64,000 nt of DNA, taken from the NCBI GenBank assembly GCA_024704765.1, contig JAKMXF010000299.1, forward strand, positions 186,001 through 250,000. The letters are read 5' to 3'. Position numbers and translations under genes: made by a program. This stretch comes from Oopsacas minuta (lineage: Eukaryota > Porifera > Hexactinellida > Lyssacinosida > Leucopsacidae). The notes beneath the pieces are model-generated. The model did not search any database. It saw nothing but the letters and a program-made list of their open reading frames with translations, and was not told the DNA's origin. Shown here piece after piece: positions 22,934 through 38,109 of this stretch (position 1 is the first letter of the stretch; every line of letters begins with the position of its first letter).

Positions 22934-25900
22934 TCAATCTCTGATTCTACATTCACATATTGAATTTGGTATTTGAATTAGTCTATTGGGTGTGTCGCTA
23001 GGAGATTGGTCTGAATGGATGTTTAAAATTCCTTTTAGTGATTGTTGAATTAGATTCTGTTTAATTTGGTTATGAGTTAGAGTAGGACATTTCTCTAGCT
23101 GTATAGCAGCTATACCGGTTACATGGGGACCTGCATATGACGTACCGGTAAAAGTATCTGTACAAGTTGAACAGGAAAGAGAAGCAGATTTAATATCCTT
23201 CCCTAGCAACGAATACTTAATAAAATATGTGATGTTAAGTAATAATTATTGTATTTACCTGGAGCGAACAAATCAACACAAGGTCCATAGTTACTAATTG
23301 TCATCACGGTTTGAGCGGGAGTAGTACCGCCTACCACGATGGGTAGCGTCAAATTAGCTGGTAAATACTCACAAGCAGATTTACCATCATTTCCAGCTAT
23401 AGTAACGAATACACAACCAGCATTAACTAGCTCTCTTATACTATTCATAAGTGTATATCTCCATCCAGCAGATGAGTAATGCATCTCACCGAATACTGAT
23501 GCAGAGACGATACATGGTGAACGATGCCGCTGTAATTCCCTGTGACTATATAAGGAAATTCCCTGTATAAATCGTACTGGTTAATTACTGATAAATAAAT
23601 ACCTTAATATTTGTTCAATTCCATCAGCGAACATTCCCCAACTCCCTGATATATCTGATTTCAGAATTCTAACAGAGAACAGATCTACTCCAGGAGCTAC
23701 ACCCAAATCTCTGCCTCCTATTACTCCAGATACACTAGTACCATGTCCATGTGTGTCTCTACCTTCATGTTTCTCACTGAAATACTATAAATTAAAATAT
23801 CGCATTACATAAAATAATTAAGCAGTTCCCAACCTTTTTCACCCGTGGACCCCCTATACCAATTTTAACTCATTCTGTGGACCTCCTCCCAGGCTGAAAT
23901 ACAAATTATAAGATCCTGGGGACCCCCTGCTGTCGTTCGTGGACCACCAAGGAACAGCTGAAATAATATATAGGATTAAAAGCTATACATACCTGATCTA
24001 CTATATCAAATCCTGGGTATCTAGCTCTGCCCTCAAATTGTGTATGTTCATACATTATACCTGTATCCATGACGTATACAGATACAGATTTACCTGTCAA
24101 GCCATCTGGTCTGTTAAGACAGCTGTCAGAACTGTCACTCCCATCCAATATATCCAGATTCCACTCTTTGGTAGATTGAATACAATCATGCGAACCTTCC
24201 TATAATTAGCTAGTGTATAAACTAATATATGTGCATATGTTTAATGGAAATAATGACATAATTAGAAAATCTGTAAAATACAATTACTCTTAAGAGAAAC
24301 AGTTATAATTCTATTACTACCATCAACAGTTATCCCTCTTGGTATATTAAACTCTCCAGGTCCATTCATACCCTTAGTACCAATAGACTGTATGTATATT
24401 CCATCAGGAGAGAACACGAGCAACCGGTCGCATCCCTGGTCACTGAATATGAAATATCCTGACAAGTCAATGGTAAAGAAAATGGAAGAGAAAGGGTTTG
24501 ACTCAAGTAGTATAGTCGATAATTCTCCAGAAAATGTGAATATTTTCAAGTTTACTATGTCAAAATCAATTACATAGATCTTGTTATTAAATATACTGAT
24601 ATCTTTAGGTTGTAGCAATTCATGGTGTAGATATTGGAAATAATAAGGTGGACTGTGACAGAACACAAACACGCGGTTATTCCCACTATCACAAATGTAT
24701 AAGTCACCATCTGAATCTATAGCGATACCTTTCGCAAACTGCATTTTATATAACCCCCCATTAAAATACGTCACAAAATCTCCGTTTAAACTGAAGACTC
24801 CCACAATACTCCTGTCATAATCACTTACAAACACAAACCCATCACTAATAGCAAGCTTATACGGAAATGCTACTTCAGTCCTATCAGCTAGGAGATGGAA
24901 TTTGAATCGATAGTCAGCTGATTTGGAAAATACTTTAACTTCCCTAGTGTAAATATCAGTAATGTATATGTCCTGTGATGTTGATTCAACGCAAACACCA
25001 ATTGGTTTCCTCAAATGTCCGTATGTAATACCTTCACTAACTGTTGCAATTAACGGGTTAGGATAAATTGGGTAATTTCGTTGTGATTTGATCATTTGTC
25101 TAATAGCACACAATTATAGATATATTGATGAGGGAATTGATTAGTAATACAGTGTAAGGAAGGGTAAAACAGAATTTGAAATTCGTAAATATTACATAAG
25201 GAAAAATCGTAAATTTGATTAATCTTAGCAAACTCTGAGTTGTTAAACAGAGAATGCATTATAGATCTTAATAATGATGGTAATGCATAAATTAGTTGAG
25301 TATCAAATAACTCGTAAAAATATGTATATAAATGATTAAATATATATTTGGGTTTTAAGCCAAATTTATTGAAACTTGAAATGTCGATAAAAGAATTCAC
25401 TTGTGAATCTTGTCATAAACTGCGGTATATGACATACATCCTAGAATGCGGTCATATCAAGTGTAAACGTTGCTTAGAAAGTAGTAGTAGTATTGATCCA
25501 GAAGATACAGATAATACAGCGTGTCGAGTTTGTAATAACAATCAAGCTGAATTACAAGAGAACTTTCTCCATGAACATTTGGATCTATTAACAGAGATTA
25601 GATCAAACTTTCAAAACGAAAACCACAACGCTAAATGTGATCTATGTTTGGTGGAAAATAACCATAAGATAGAATTCTATTGTTTTGATAAGAACCGTTA
25701 CTTCTGTGAAGCTCATTTCGAGAAACATAACGATAACAAAGATTGTCTGTCTATGGACAAGATGGAAGTACTTAAAGATGACTTTAAAATACTACAAACA
25801 CGTAGAAGTCAACTTGACCCAATGTGTAGCCAGAACCACAACCGTGATGCAGAATATATTTGTTGTGGAAAGTTATTATGTCACAGGTGTAAAAACACTA

Positions 25901-27949
25901 ATCACAGAAATCATAAGTCTACTGGAGCTAAAGATGCGATAGAACAAGCTAGGAACACAATAGAACTTGAGAAAGGTTACGTTGAGAAACGAAGAAATGA
26001 TGTTAAACTCGAAGCAAAACAGTTACAAGAGAAAATTTCAAAACATGAACAAATATTCCACGAAGAAAATAAAGCTGTTACGAACGAGTTCAATGAAAAA
26101 ATTAAAAGATTGGTTGAGGAAAGAGATGATAAACTGAAAAAAATGGAGAAAGAACACAAAAATAAAGTAAGAATATTGGAAGAAGCAAAAGAAAGGAATG
26201 AAGAAAATCTTCAAACAGTTTACAGGTTTGAAAAGCTAGCTAAACTATCTCTTGAAATACTTCCACCATTACAACAGATCATGCACGTCGAGGCTATAAG
26301 AAAAATGTTACGAAAAGTGAATAAACATGATGATGATGATGATGATAGAGAAGATGTATTGGAAAATTTCAAACCTAGAAAACGCGAAAAACCTACAGAA
26401 TACGCACCTAAATTAAAAATAATACCTTCACTACCACCAAAACCAAGAACTCCATCCCCACCAACTCCCAAACCAAGACCACCATCAATATCAGCATTAC
26501 CAACTTCAACTCCAAAACCAACAGTCAAAAAAGATCACATCAAAATTGAAACACGAAAACCTGAAAATTCTCCGCGTTTACCCAGGAAAACAGCCTACAA
26601 AAATTCTTATACACCAAGCGCGAACACATTAACCATCAAATGTCCTGATAATACCAAAGTATTATCTGACGTCACTGTTGATAAGAACAACAATATTTAC
26701 ACAGCTGATCCCACTTGCAATTCAATATTAGTTTTCAACATGTACGGTAAATTCGTGGAGAAAATACACACCCCATGTGCTTCAATACAGACCCTATGCT
26801 ATTTCAGTGATAGAATAATATTCTCCACAAGCGATAACAAGGCATACCAAGTATCTATAAAGGATAAAGTAGTGAATGAGATAGCTGAATACTTAATCTT
26901 CATAAAAGGCAGACCGTTTATAAAACCACACGGTATGGCGTCTAGCATTGATGGGAACCTTCTCTACGTATGTGATCAAGCGGATGACCAAATATACATA
27001 CTTAACGATAAGCTAAAGAAAATGCAATCAATTGGGGGGATTACAGAGCCGATTGCTATAGCCGTTGCTCCTAATTCAAACATTTACGTGCTCTGTAGGG
27101 ATAATAAAGTAATCGTGATAAACGAGAAGAATGAGAGACGTAGTTTGGAATTAGGTAATCTGAGCGGGAGAGCTGAATACATAGCAACTAACCAAGTAAA
27201 CCAAATAATGATAAGTGATACAAAATGTCATTGTATTGATGTCTACAATGAAGATGGAAGTAAAGTAAGATCTTTCGTAGGATATTCACAGACAGAGCGA
27301 GTTAATTCTCCAGTTGGTATAACAGTTGATGGAGAAGGCAGATTGATAGTAGCAGAAGAGGATAGTAAACAAATAAAAGTGTTTTCACAATCTGTATTTC
27401 AGAGTAATGTGTATTAGTTAATTTTGTATATGTGTGTGTGTATGGATGGATGTAAATTCATAATATATTCAAATAATTAAATTATGAATTTATTATGATC
27501 TATTGAAGCTTCCTAATACGCTTACCATTGAAGCACAATCTTCATAACTTTGTCCAGGACGTATAACGTGATCTTCTTGAATATAAAAAACCAAATGACT
27601 TCTCATTACCTAAAATTATAAGCATAAATAGAAAATTAATTCATTGTTATTATAAGTAAAAAGTTCTTACGAGTGAGAGAAGATTTTGTGATAATCTAGC
27701 AGTGAATCCCAGATGTGTCTTGTGAGATTTCGCGATCAATTTGAACTCATCACCTTGTGAGATATCCTTCACTTTTCGTATAAGACATTCTCTTGAAGAA
27801 GGAGGAGCACTTCTCTTCAGGACAACAGAATAAATCCCCGAATAGTCATGTACAGTTGACGAATAGTAAACAGGCGCCCATCCATATACGTAGTGTATCC
27901 ATAAGAATAGCAATACGAATATGTACCTCATTAAGCTATATCTATTCAT
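22934..27949 (-). CDS. secreted subtilase, proteinase K/PCSK9-like (S8A)
   Basis: Six exons: 27671-27949, 27526-27609, 23993-24199, 23603-23784, 23259-23545, 22934-23212, all joined in phase. Exon 1 has a signal peptide (MRYIFVLLFLWIHYVYG) and the start of an I9 propeptide (YSVVLKRSAPP); exon 2 completes it (VFYIQEDHVI). The catalytic triad is visible: Asp in VYVMDTG, His in DTHGHGTSVSG, Ser in TGTSYAGPHVTG; the oxyanion asparagine is in IAGND. Spacing and the GPCVDLFAPG and CSTCTDTF motifs fit proteinase K-like enzymes, the group containing PCSK9. About 430 residues, with no C-terminal extension. The second intron (24200-27525) is 3.3 kb and contains two TRIM/NHL genes. If the split is wrong, exons 1-2 would be an orphan fragment, but signal, propeptide and protease parts are complementary. 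Confidence 0.86.
23822..23962. mobile_element. hAT-like MITE in a subtilase intron
   Basis: Left end GCAGTTCCCAACCTTTTTCA and right end GGACCACCAAGGAACAGCTG are imperfect inverted repeats; the internal sequence is rich in GTGGACC. This is the same end type as 3772-3849. No 8-bp target duplication is obvious, so it is old. Exact limits are approximate. Confidence 0.55.
24262..25095 (-). CDS. NHL-repeat protein, no RING or B-box
   Basis: About 277 residues from the first in-frame ATG at 25095; the frame is open slightly further upstream without an ATG. It consists of NHL propeller blades: GVCVESTSQDIYITD, LAISDGFVFVSDYDRSIVG, GIAIDSDGDLYICDSGNNRV, GPGEFNIPRGITVDGSNRI. There is no coiled coil, RING or B-box. 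It could be the propeller part of a TRIM-NHL gene whose 5' part has been lost, or the adjacent divergent TRIM gene's partial duplicate. It lies inside the long subtilase intron on the same strand as its host, so splicing of the host must skip it. Confidence 0.65.
   Translation of the reverse strand: MIKSQRNYPIYPNPLIATVSEGITYGHLRKPIGVCVESTSQDIYITDIYTREVKVFSKSADYRFKFHLLADRTEVAFPYKLAISDGFVFVSDYDRSIVGVFSLNGDFVTYFNGGLYKMQFAKGIAIDSDGDLYICDSGNNRVFVFCHSPPYYFQYLHHELLQPKDISIFNNKIYVIDFDIVNLKIFTFSGELSTILLESNPFSSIFFTIDLSGYFIFSDQGCDRLLVFSPDGIYIQSIGTKGMNGPGEFNIPRGITVDGSNRIITVSLKSNCILQIF
25381..27417 (+). CDS. TRIM-NHL protein (RING, two B-boxes, coiled coil, NHL)
   Basis: 678 residues, single exon, ATG at 25381 (MSIKEFTC; the upstream open frame begins with TTG). 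RING finger: CESCHKLRYMTYILECGH then CKRCL and CRVC. B-box 1: CDLCLVEN to CEAHFEKH. B-box 2: CSQNHNRDAEYICCGK to HRNHKS. A long coiled coil follows (about 195-290), then an aspartate run coded by GAT repeats, a proline/lysine-rich linker, and an NHL propeller ending GITVDGEGRLIVAEE. This is the full architecture of TRIM2/3/32/71-type proteins, which act as ubiquitin ligases and, in some cases, RNA-binding regulators; the exact orthologue cannot be chosen by eye. The gene sits antisense in the subtilase intron. Confidence 0.88.
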   Translation: MSIKEFTCESCHKLRYMTYILECGHIKCKRCLESSSSIDPEDTDNTACRVCNNNQAELQENFLHEHLDLLTEIRSNFQNENHNAKCDLCLVENNHKIEFYCFDKNRYFCEAHFEKHNDNKDCLSMDKMEVLKDDFKILQTRRSQLDPMCSQNHNRDAEYICCGKLLCHRCKNTNHRNHKSTGAKDAIEQARNTIELEKGYVEKRRNDVKLEAKQLQEKISKHEQIFHEENKAVTNEFNEKIKRLVEERDDKLKKMEKEHKNKVRILEEAKERNEENLQTVYRFEKLAKLSLEILPPLQQIMHVEAIRKMLRKVNKHDDDDDDREDVLENFKPRKREKPTEYAPKLKIIPSLPPKPRTPSPPTPKPRPPSISALPTSTPKPTVKKDHIKIETRKPENSPRLPRKTAYKNSYTPSANTLTIKCPDNTKVLSDVTVDKNNNIYTADPTCNSILVFNMYGKFVEKIHTPCASIQTLCYFSDRIIFSTSDNKAYQVSIKDKVVNEIAEYLIFIKGRPFIKPHGMASSIDGNLLYVCDQADDQIYILNDKLKKMQSIGGITEPIAIAVAPNSNIYVLCRDNKVIVINEKNERRSLELGNLSGRAEYIATNQVNQIMISDTKCHCIDVYNEDGSKVRSFVGYSQTERVNSPVGITVDGEGRLIVAEEDSKQIKVFSQSVFQSNVY

Positions 27950-28404
27950 ACATTAATTCATCATAAATATAATGTTTACGTTACCAATAATCCCTCGAAT
28001 ATATCAACAAGTAAACAACAGAATAGAAGCTTCATATCATAACAACATAAGCGAAAAACATTCTGTAATACAAACAATAAACATGAATAACAATCCATCT
28101 ACAAAGTATAACAAAAGTCGATCAGCTGATTAATTATTCTGTATTCGTGCACATACAATAACAACAACAACAACAACAACAACAACAAACACCCAACACC
28201 TTGAAGTGATCTGTTAATTGCATGAGCGGTGAAGGAAAATAATAATAATGCTGTCAATTAAATCACTGATAAAAATGTAGACGGGGCTAAGCCATATAAA
28301 ATTATACAAATTCAGGTTTAAACTGCGATATTAATATCTATTTAGACCTGAACACGATATGAGGGGGAGATAGGTGCGGGCAAGCCATGGCTGTAAACAC
28401 GTAA
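27950..28404. other. spacer with AAC simple repeat
   Basis: 455 bases between the subtilase start and the MBD2/3-like stop. It contains an (AAC)n run near 28157-28190 and otherwise nothing recognised. Confidence 0.6.
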
Positions 28405-31400
28405 TTAACTTGTTTTCGTATTCTCAGCGGCTAATAATTGCTTCTTGAGTTGTTCAATTCTCAGCTGTTGTTTCCGTATAGAGTCATCAGATATTTGAGA
28501 TTGTTGTGTTGATGATGTTGATGTAGGTATTGGATGAATGATAGGTCTATTCTGTATTATTTGAGTAGCATTTGGTGTATTTAATTTGATTTGTTGTTGT
28601 TGACCGTTGTTTGTGTTTCCAATTGCATTCGGATTCAGCAATAAAACTAGAATAAAATAATAATAACTTTCTTGGAAACTTTTCGCAATTTTCCTGTACT
28701 TACCTTCTTTATTGGATAGAGCGGTAGAATTATTGATCAATATTTTATTACCCCCTGTATGTGCTGGTGTCTGGTTAGATACAATCTGTATTAGATTAGA
28801 TCCACCAGTAGCAGGAGCAGATCCCTGAATGAAGTTATGTGACTGTCCTCCTCGCCCAATTCCCATCTGCATATTTTGCGGAATTTGTCCCTGGATAATA
28901 TACATTGGGTTCGTGGGCTTTCCTTGCGTTACAGCAGTTGGTTTACTGGGAATAGGCTTGGTTAGTCTAGGCTGTTGTAGAGTTGTACAGTTTGGCTGTA
29001 TCTGGGGGTGTTCAGGCTCCGATTTAGCAGGAGACTTAAGAAGTAAGGCATGCAGCTGATTGACAGTAGCTGGTGATAAGTTATGATTAGTGTTTGAGAG
29101 CAGATTGGGGGCAAGACTAGATGACATTATGTTAAGTGATATGGGAATACCCTGTTGAGCATGGTGTATCTTTGTGGATTGAAATACACCAGCAGAGCCT
29201 TGCATAGGAGGGCTAGAGATTTTGTTTATAATAGGAGCTGAATGAAGCGAGTTTGTTTGGTTAGAAATAGCAGATCCTTGCATGTTATCTGCATGAACTG
29301 GATTAGGTTGTATTATGATACTGGAGTGTATGGGATTTGTTGAAGGAGGTGGAGTCATTATCTCACCTAGATAAAAGTTACATAAATTAGCTGATCCACC
29401 CCCAAAAATTATAGCATGATTACAGTAATATATTTTAGACATAAAGCTTTATAATTGACAAAATCTTAATCAATGAAATCGAGACTATAACATGACGTAA
29501 TACCTGTCTTCCCATCTACAGGATAGAAGCTCTTTAGTCGGTTATCCCAGTGACCTTGAAATAGTCCGTTCTGTAGCAATTTCTCAGGCATCGTGTCATC
29601 TGAATTGGTGTGGTCAGGACGAACATATTCAATCGGGAGCCTCATTACTCCACACGTTTGTCTCAGTGGTTTCATCATGGAAGCTTTTTTCAATGAAGGA
29701 GAAAGCGTACTGAGTGGTCTATATTAGAATACAATAAAACAGGAAAGTAGTATACAATCAGAGAGAGCCAGTCTGCCTATTTGTATGTAGAAATGTAAAG
29801 AAAGCCAAGTAATTACATCACGTTTTAGGTGAAAATGGGTTGGAAAGAAAACAATCAAATAATATGTGAAACTAGTTAGAAACGCTAAAATATATCCTTG
29901 TTTGCGATATAATGCTTTTGCTAATAAACAATACGTTACGTTGAGCAGAGTTCAAAGTTCATTGACCTTATCTATAATCAACTCTAATAATTAACTTATT
30001 AACATAGCCTGGGGTAATCTAAGACACCTTATAGACAATACGGAGTACGATTACAATGGATCTTTTATTCATATCTCTTTGTGGGTATTATTTGGTGTAT
30101 TCAGAAAATTATAGTATGGGACCTACGTAATCACATGGTGGCCGATGGTATTTTCGATGAACTATATATGTCACATTAAGTAACTATTCATTGCCTAAAA
30201 TTGTTGATCCCGAAAATGTAACTCAATACGGAGTAGCATGTGATCTATAGGAAATATAGTTGTGGACAATCTGTGAAATTTCGGGGATACAAAAATAGTC
30301 GTAGAAATAATCAACAAGTGCTAGCCTATGTGTAGGATAAAATGAGTTATAATAGCTAAAAATATATGAGCAAAATAGTCAATGTATTTTATATATGTGA
30401 AGAGAGCATATACGGGATATTACAGACTAATCAAGTAAATTGTGAAATGAAATTCCGTATTAGTAATATTATCGTAAAGTATAGTTTATTTATTATGATC
30501 CATAGTTATTAAAAACTCACGATTTTGGGCTCTCTTCTGCAGGGATATTTCTTGGTGATCTTCTTGGTGGAGATCTGGTAGTTGGTATTGATTGAACTTT
30601 GGTTAAGGGTGGACTTATTACTTTGGGGGTGATTTTAATTTTCTTTGGCGGAGATCTTCTATATATTTAATAATGTGTAACTCAATTAAATTGATTAAAA
30701 CAATCAGTAAATAAATAATGGTAGACATACGTGTACATTTTCTAAATTTGAAAACGATATATTTGTTGTTCGAACAAACATCGGCGCGAGATATTTCTAT
30801 TTTAAGAACAAACCAGTAATGTTCTTGTGTATTTCCGGTATAATTAAGGGCAATTGGAACTGAGAATCCATAAATGAGATAAACAATAAAATTCGCCAGT
30901 GGCATAAGTCATAATAATATAAGTGAATAACAATTATTTACTGGTAAATAATTAGCACATGAAAAATCATCAATCCAACCACATGCACATAAAAGATAAT
31001 TTCTAAGCTTCTACAATTCAATACTCAAATCTTAGATAATTAGAAGCACATATGGTCAATGGCATTTATTAAACGGTTAAAGGTAATTTATAACTTTAAT
31101 TGAAGAATGCCTAAATAAAATATGATAAATCCGATTTGTGTATATATCACTAATGGTTTCTGAGGCCAAATTAAATTTCTATGGCCAGCATAGCTTCGGG
31201 AAACATAAGTGTTACTTTGAAATAATCTGATGTAAGTGTAATGACTATATGACAATAAATTATACAAGTATTCCCATATAGAAATAGTTAATAAGGTAAT
31301 TAATATATCTGAATAACATCGTCAGTTGACCTAAACCTTAGAAAAAGAGATCTTGAAGAGTGAATTAAGGATGAATTGAAGAATGGTTACAGGATCATTC

Positions 31401-32458
31401 GTCGTGTGTATAGAGTAATGAATGTATAAGTTAGAATCCTATTTGAGTAATAGACAGTGAAAAATTATTTTACATAAAGTGATTCGTGGCTATATTTCAA
31501 AATTATAAATAACTTTTAGTTTAAAGTTGTAAAAATCAGTCAAAGTTAATGAGTTGTCATTTTTAATGAACTTCATGTCATCCTATCCTATTCCATGTAT
31601 ATTGACTCCTGATATTGAAAAGGAAATATATACTATGAATCAGCCTTGATACGGATCAGCACTGAATAGTCAATTTCATTCAGAGCACAAACACCCAAAA
31701 AATATGCTTTCAGAATTGACAAAGTGCCTTAAGTTTTTCAGAAATATGTTTTTAAAATATTTCCCAAAAATTGATGTACAGTGGAAACCGCTTATTAGCA
31801 AATTTGAATGAGTTTTCCTTGCTAATACGCGAATTTGCAATTATACAAAATGCTAATAGTAGGCGAATTCCACTGTATTTATGAAAATTTCCTGAAAATA
31901 TCAGTCCTCTAAAAATTATGTGTTTATATTAAATCAAATAATATTAGTTGCTAGGTAATCTTATTTCCAAGCTTGCAATCTTACTGAACCTATTATACCA
32001 TAAATTATCCGATATTTAGGCTACCGAAAGGGCCCTGCAATATTTTAAGTAAAATTCTATCCTTTGATACGCCGCACACACACCCTTGGGATGAAATAGC
32101 CATCCTAAAAATATAATTACAGAAAATATATTAAAATTAGTAAAAATGAAGAAATATTTAGTTTTTGAAAACTTAATATTTGAGTAAAATATTTCTAAAA
32201 TAATATAATTCAAAATGTGAAATATTTCTAATTAATCAAGCAAACAATTACTAGATTAAAATTCCAAACTAGAAAAATTGATTTTCCAGAGAAAACCAAC
32301 ATAAAATGAGGAATATATGAACTATACAATTTGAAATCCGACACAATTTATTCAGCTGTATATTAGGCTTACCTAGTGCAGTACACGTTTTTCCCAAAGC
32401 CTGAATTACGACTTTGTTCTCTTCTCGTCAAACCAGGAAGTGCGGCAATAGACGACAT
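28405..32458 (-). CDS. MBD2/3-like NuRD subunit with reduced MBD
   Basis: MBD2/3 proteins bind methyl-CpG and bridge the NuRD histone deacetylase core to GATAD2. Five exons: 32373-32458, 30521-30658, 29504-29718, 28704-29366, 28405-28646, all in phase, about 447 residues. Three family blocks are in the right order. The N-terminus ALPGLTRREQSRNSGFGKNV then YCT resembles the first half of an MBD. KPLRQTCGVMRLPIEYV, followed by LFQGHWDNRLKSF, parallels the IRQTASIFKQPVTKV and LFWEKRL region. A C-terminal coiled coil, SDDSIRKQQLRIEQLKKQL, matches the GATAD2-binding helix. Between the last two lies a long Q/N/P-rich stretch. The second half of the MBD is replaced by a basic SPPKK/SPPRR segment. 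The call is by motif order, not a search. Confidence 0.72.
31779..31875. mobile_element. pogo-like MITE, family B
   Basis: 97 bp with inverted ends CAGTGGAAACCGCTTATTAG and CAGTGGAATTCGCCTACTAT (complement of the right end), flanked by TA. It lies in the first intron of the MBD2/3-like gene. A related half-copy ends near 3577. Confidence 0.7.
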
Positions 32459-35263
32459 CAAATGTATATTTTATAGGTTCAAATGAATTCAACAATTCAA
32501 TAAACAGTTGTAACTTGAATTTAACTTGTAATAACTAGTCTATTATAAGTTTGTGCTAAAGCATATTGACTTATATAAACTTTAAAGTGTGTCTATAATT
32601 AGAATTGGTGTCATAATGTGGTGTAGATCGACAGCTAATTTAACCAAGGATGGTGTGTGGCTGAGGGTCAACATGTTATATTTTCAGAAATATGCTGTTT
32701 TGGGGTCTTAGAAATGTGAAAATAGATTGTTTTTAGAGATTTTATGAGTATTTTTAGTGAATTAAAACGGAGGCGAGAAGACACGGATTAGAGATGATTC
32801 AAATTTTGTTGGAAATATATAGAGGGGTAGACAGGCTTTTAATCTTTAAAATGAAAATTATACACGATTTTGAGAAAAAATATATTTTGTATATATTTTT
32901 CAAATTTTCAGCTCAACAGTTGGTTAGAAAGTTTAACATAAGTGAGGAAGATAATATTTACTTCTAAATATTCTAGTTATTACGAAATTTAACTATTTAA
33001 TTCGAATCAAATGATTGTTAGAGGAAAATTCAGAAGGCCATGTAATTAATTCACAAATCGATATACTTTTAGGAAGAAGTATACAAACTAGAAGGATGTA
33101 TTCCTCTCCAGAGATAAACCAAAAATTATATTACTGTTATGGCATTCCAGGTGATATTTATGCCATAGAGAATCTAAATTATAAGAATGAGCTGAATAAT
33201 TTGTTGTGAACGGAGAGGAAGAAAGAAATATTCAAAAATATCGTTTTTTCACTATCCTTTTATTTAAGATGTATATTTATCTTTTCAAGGATGTACCCCT
33301 CATAATAAGTAAATATTTACATACACCTGCCCATATTTTCGTTTTGCCACACCAACTACGTGAAAATTTGGACAAAAATATGCAAAGATTCGATTTACAC
33401 CAAAAATCGTATATTTTTCATCTGCCTTAATTCCTTTGTTTCTTTTGTAAAATTAGTAGCGGGCAAATGAGTTCTAATGAATAAAATTTGGATCAAACAG
33501 GATCAAAGGTCATGACGTTAAACCAAATGGTAATAGAAATTTACGGACGTTTTGTGGAAATCACCGTTTAACGAATTTACATAATTACTTAATAACCAAT
33601 TTCTCATGTCAACAGAACACATGGATATGATTAAACTAGTTTATCGGCAATATACATAGCAAACACATGTGTTGAATGTTAATATATTAGGCAATACAGA
33701 TGTGTTTTATAACCATCAGTATTAGCAATATTTATAATAATATTAATATATTCAATATCTTAGTGAATATATTTCTAGGGATTTGGTTAATTAAGATGGA
33801 TTATCCTCTTTATTAAGAATTCATTGTTTCAGAGCTAATTTCTATCGATTTTAATTGGAAATCTAAGAACTCGCAATCAAGAAATTCTCAGGGAAATCTA
33901 TAATAATTATGTGTATGATATATGAGAAATTACGTGTGAGGGTAATTTATAAAAATTAATAAATATGCTTTTTAATAAGAAAGTGTTTATCGGGGAAATA
34001 GCGTGTAGAAAGCCACTGAATTAAAATTATACAAATTCCTATTTCACAATTTCAACAAGTAAAGTAAGAGATTATTAAGGAAATTACGTGGAAAGATTGT
34101 GCAATAGTGAAAACAGTAAATCAAATTCATAAAATAATTGTTCCAATCCCAGTAATGATAATTAAATAATTGAATAAAGCTCCAAATCTAATTAACGATA
34201 GATGCTAAATGAGATGCTATGACTGTAAATGGAGTCACAAATTGTAGGATTCAAAGATCGGAGAATGCTTTTGGTCGATGATGGAATATTATATATTTTG
34301 CCTTGGGAGCAATAACATAATATTTGTCAAATAATATGACAAGCTAGTTCACTGGAAAGTACAGACCTCAACGGTCACTATGCATGCTCGCTTACTCGGT
34401 CATGCAATCTCGATGATTACTTGCCAATAAACTAATATTTATTGTATTAAGAAAATATTTCTACTAACATCGTACACCATAAATGTATAATTATCATATA
34501 CGCGTTATGCAGCTGTATGTCTGCACAAATATCGACCCGATTTAATACACGATTCGTACTTGTTTCAAAGTAGAGTAGAAACGATTGCTCTCGATTCGTA
34601 GATAACTTACTTAAAGAATATTATTATTGTAGAGGCCATATAAGAAAATGAAATTTATGCTCCATCCAAATGTATAATCCACAATTTGGAAGTACAAAGA
34701 AATGTTGGAATGTTCAATATTGAACTTAAGTACAATTCGCATGATATATACTGACATGAATTCATAGGACTTAAATTCTTCACAAGGGCAATTTGAAGTG
34801 TATCAATTTTTGGAAGATATTCGACAAAATCTGTAACAATAGTGCGACATACGAATTTCTGTAATAAGGAGCGAATAGAACGAGAGACGGTGAATTGTGG
34901 CCTATAAGCTATCTGTACATGGAGTGTGGCATAATTATTGAAATTTGGGGAGAGATAAATTAATGTACAGTAATCTTGTAATTAATAACAATGAATTATC
35001 AATCAATTGTTGGTATTTCGAATAATTAGAGAAAGTTGTAAAGAATGGAAATGCGAAATAAAATGTATATAAGTTGCAAGGAAAATAATTACAAGACCAG
35101 ACAGAATACAAAATAAATATAATTGAATCATAGTTGTACTTCACAAAAGATAAAGAATATGCAAACCTAGTTAAAAGCATAGTTTAAAATTATTATCTTG
35201 AACTCTGCATAAAGAAAAGTAAAATCTGGCTAAAGAATATTTATAAAATGTAGAATCGTATTC
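32459..35263. other. gene-poor AT-rich region
   Basis: 2.8 kb between the MBD2/3-like start codon and the stop of CSK copy A. Only short ORFs occur (33015-33209, 33206-33430, 34935-35180), with no domain, signal peptide or conserved motif. I see no repeat structure either. It may hold 5' and 3' untranslated exons or regulatory DNA. Confidence 0.5.
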
Positions 35264-38109
<2,846 letters not shown>

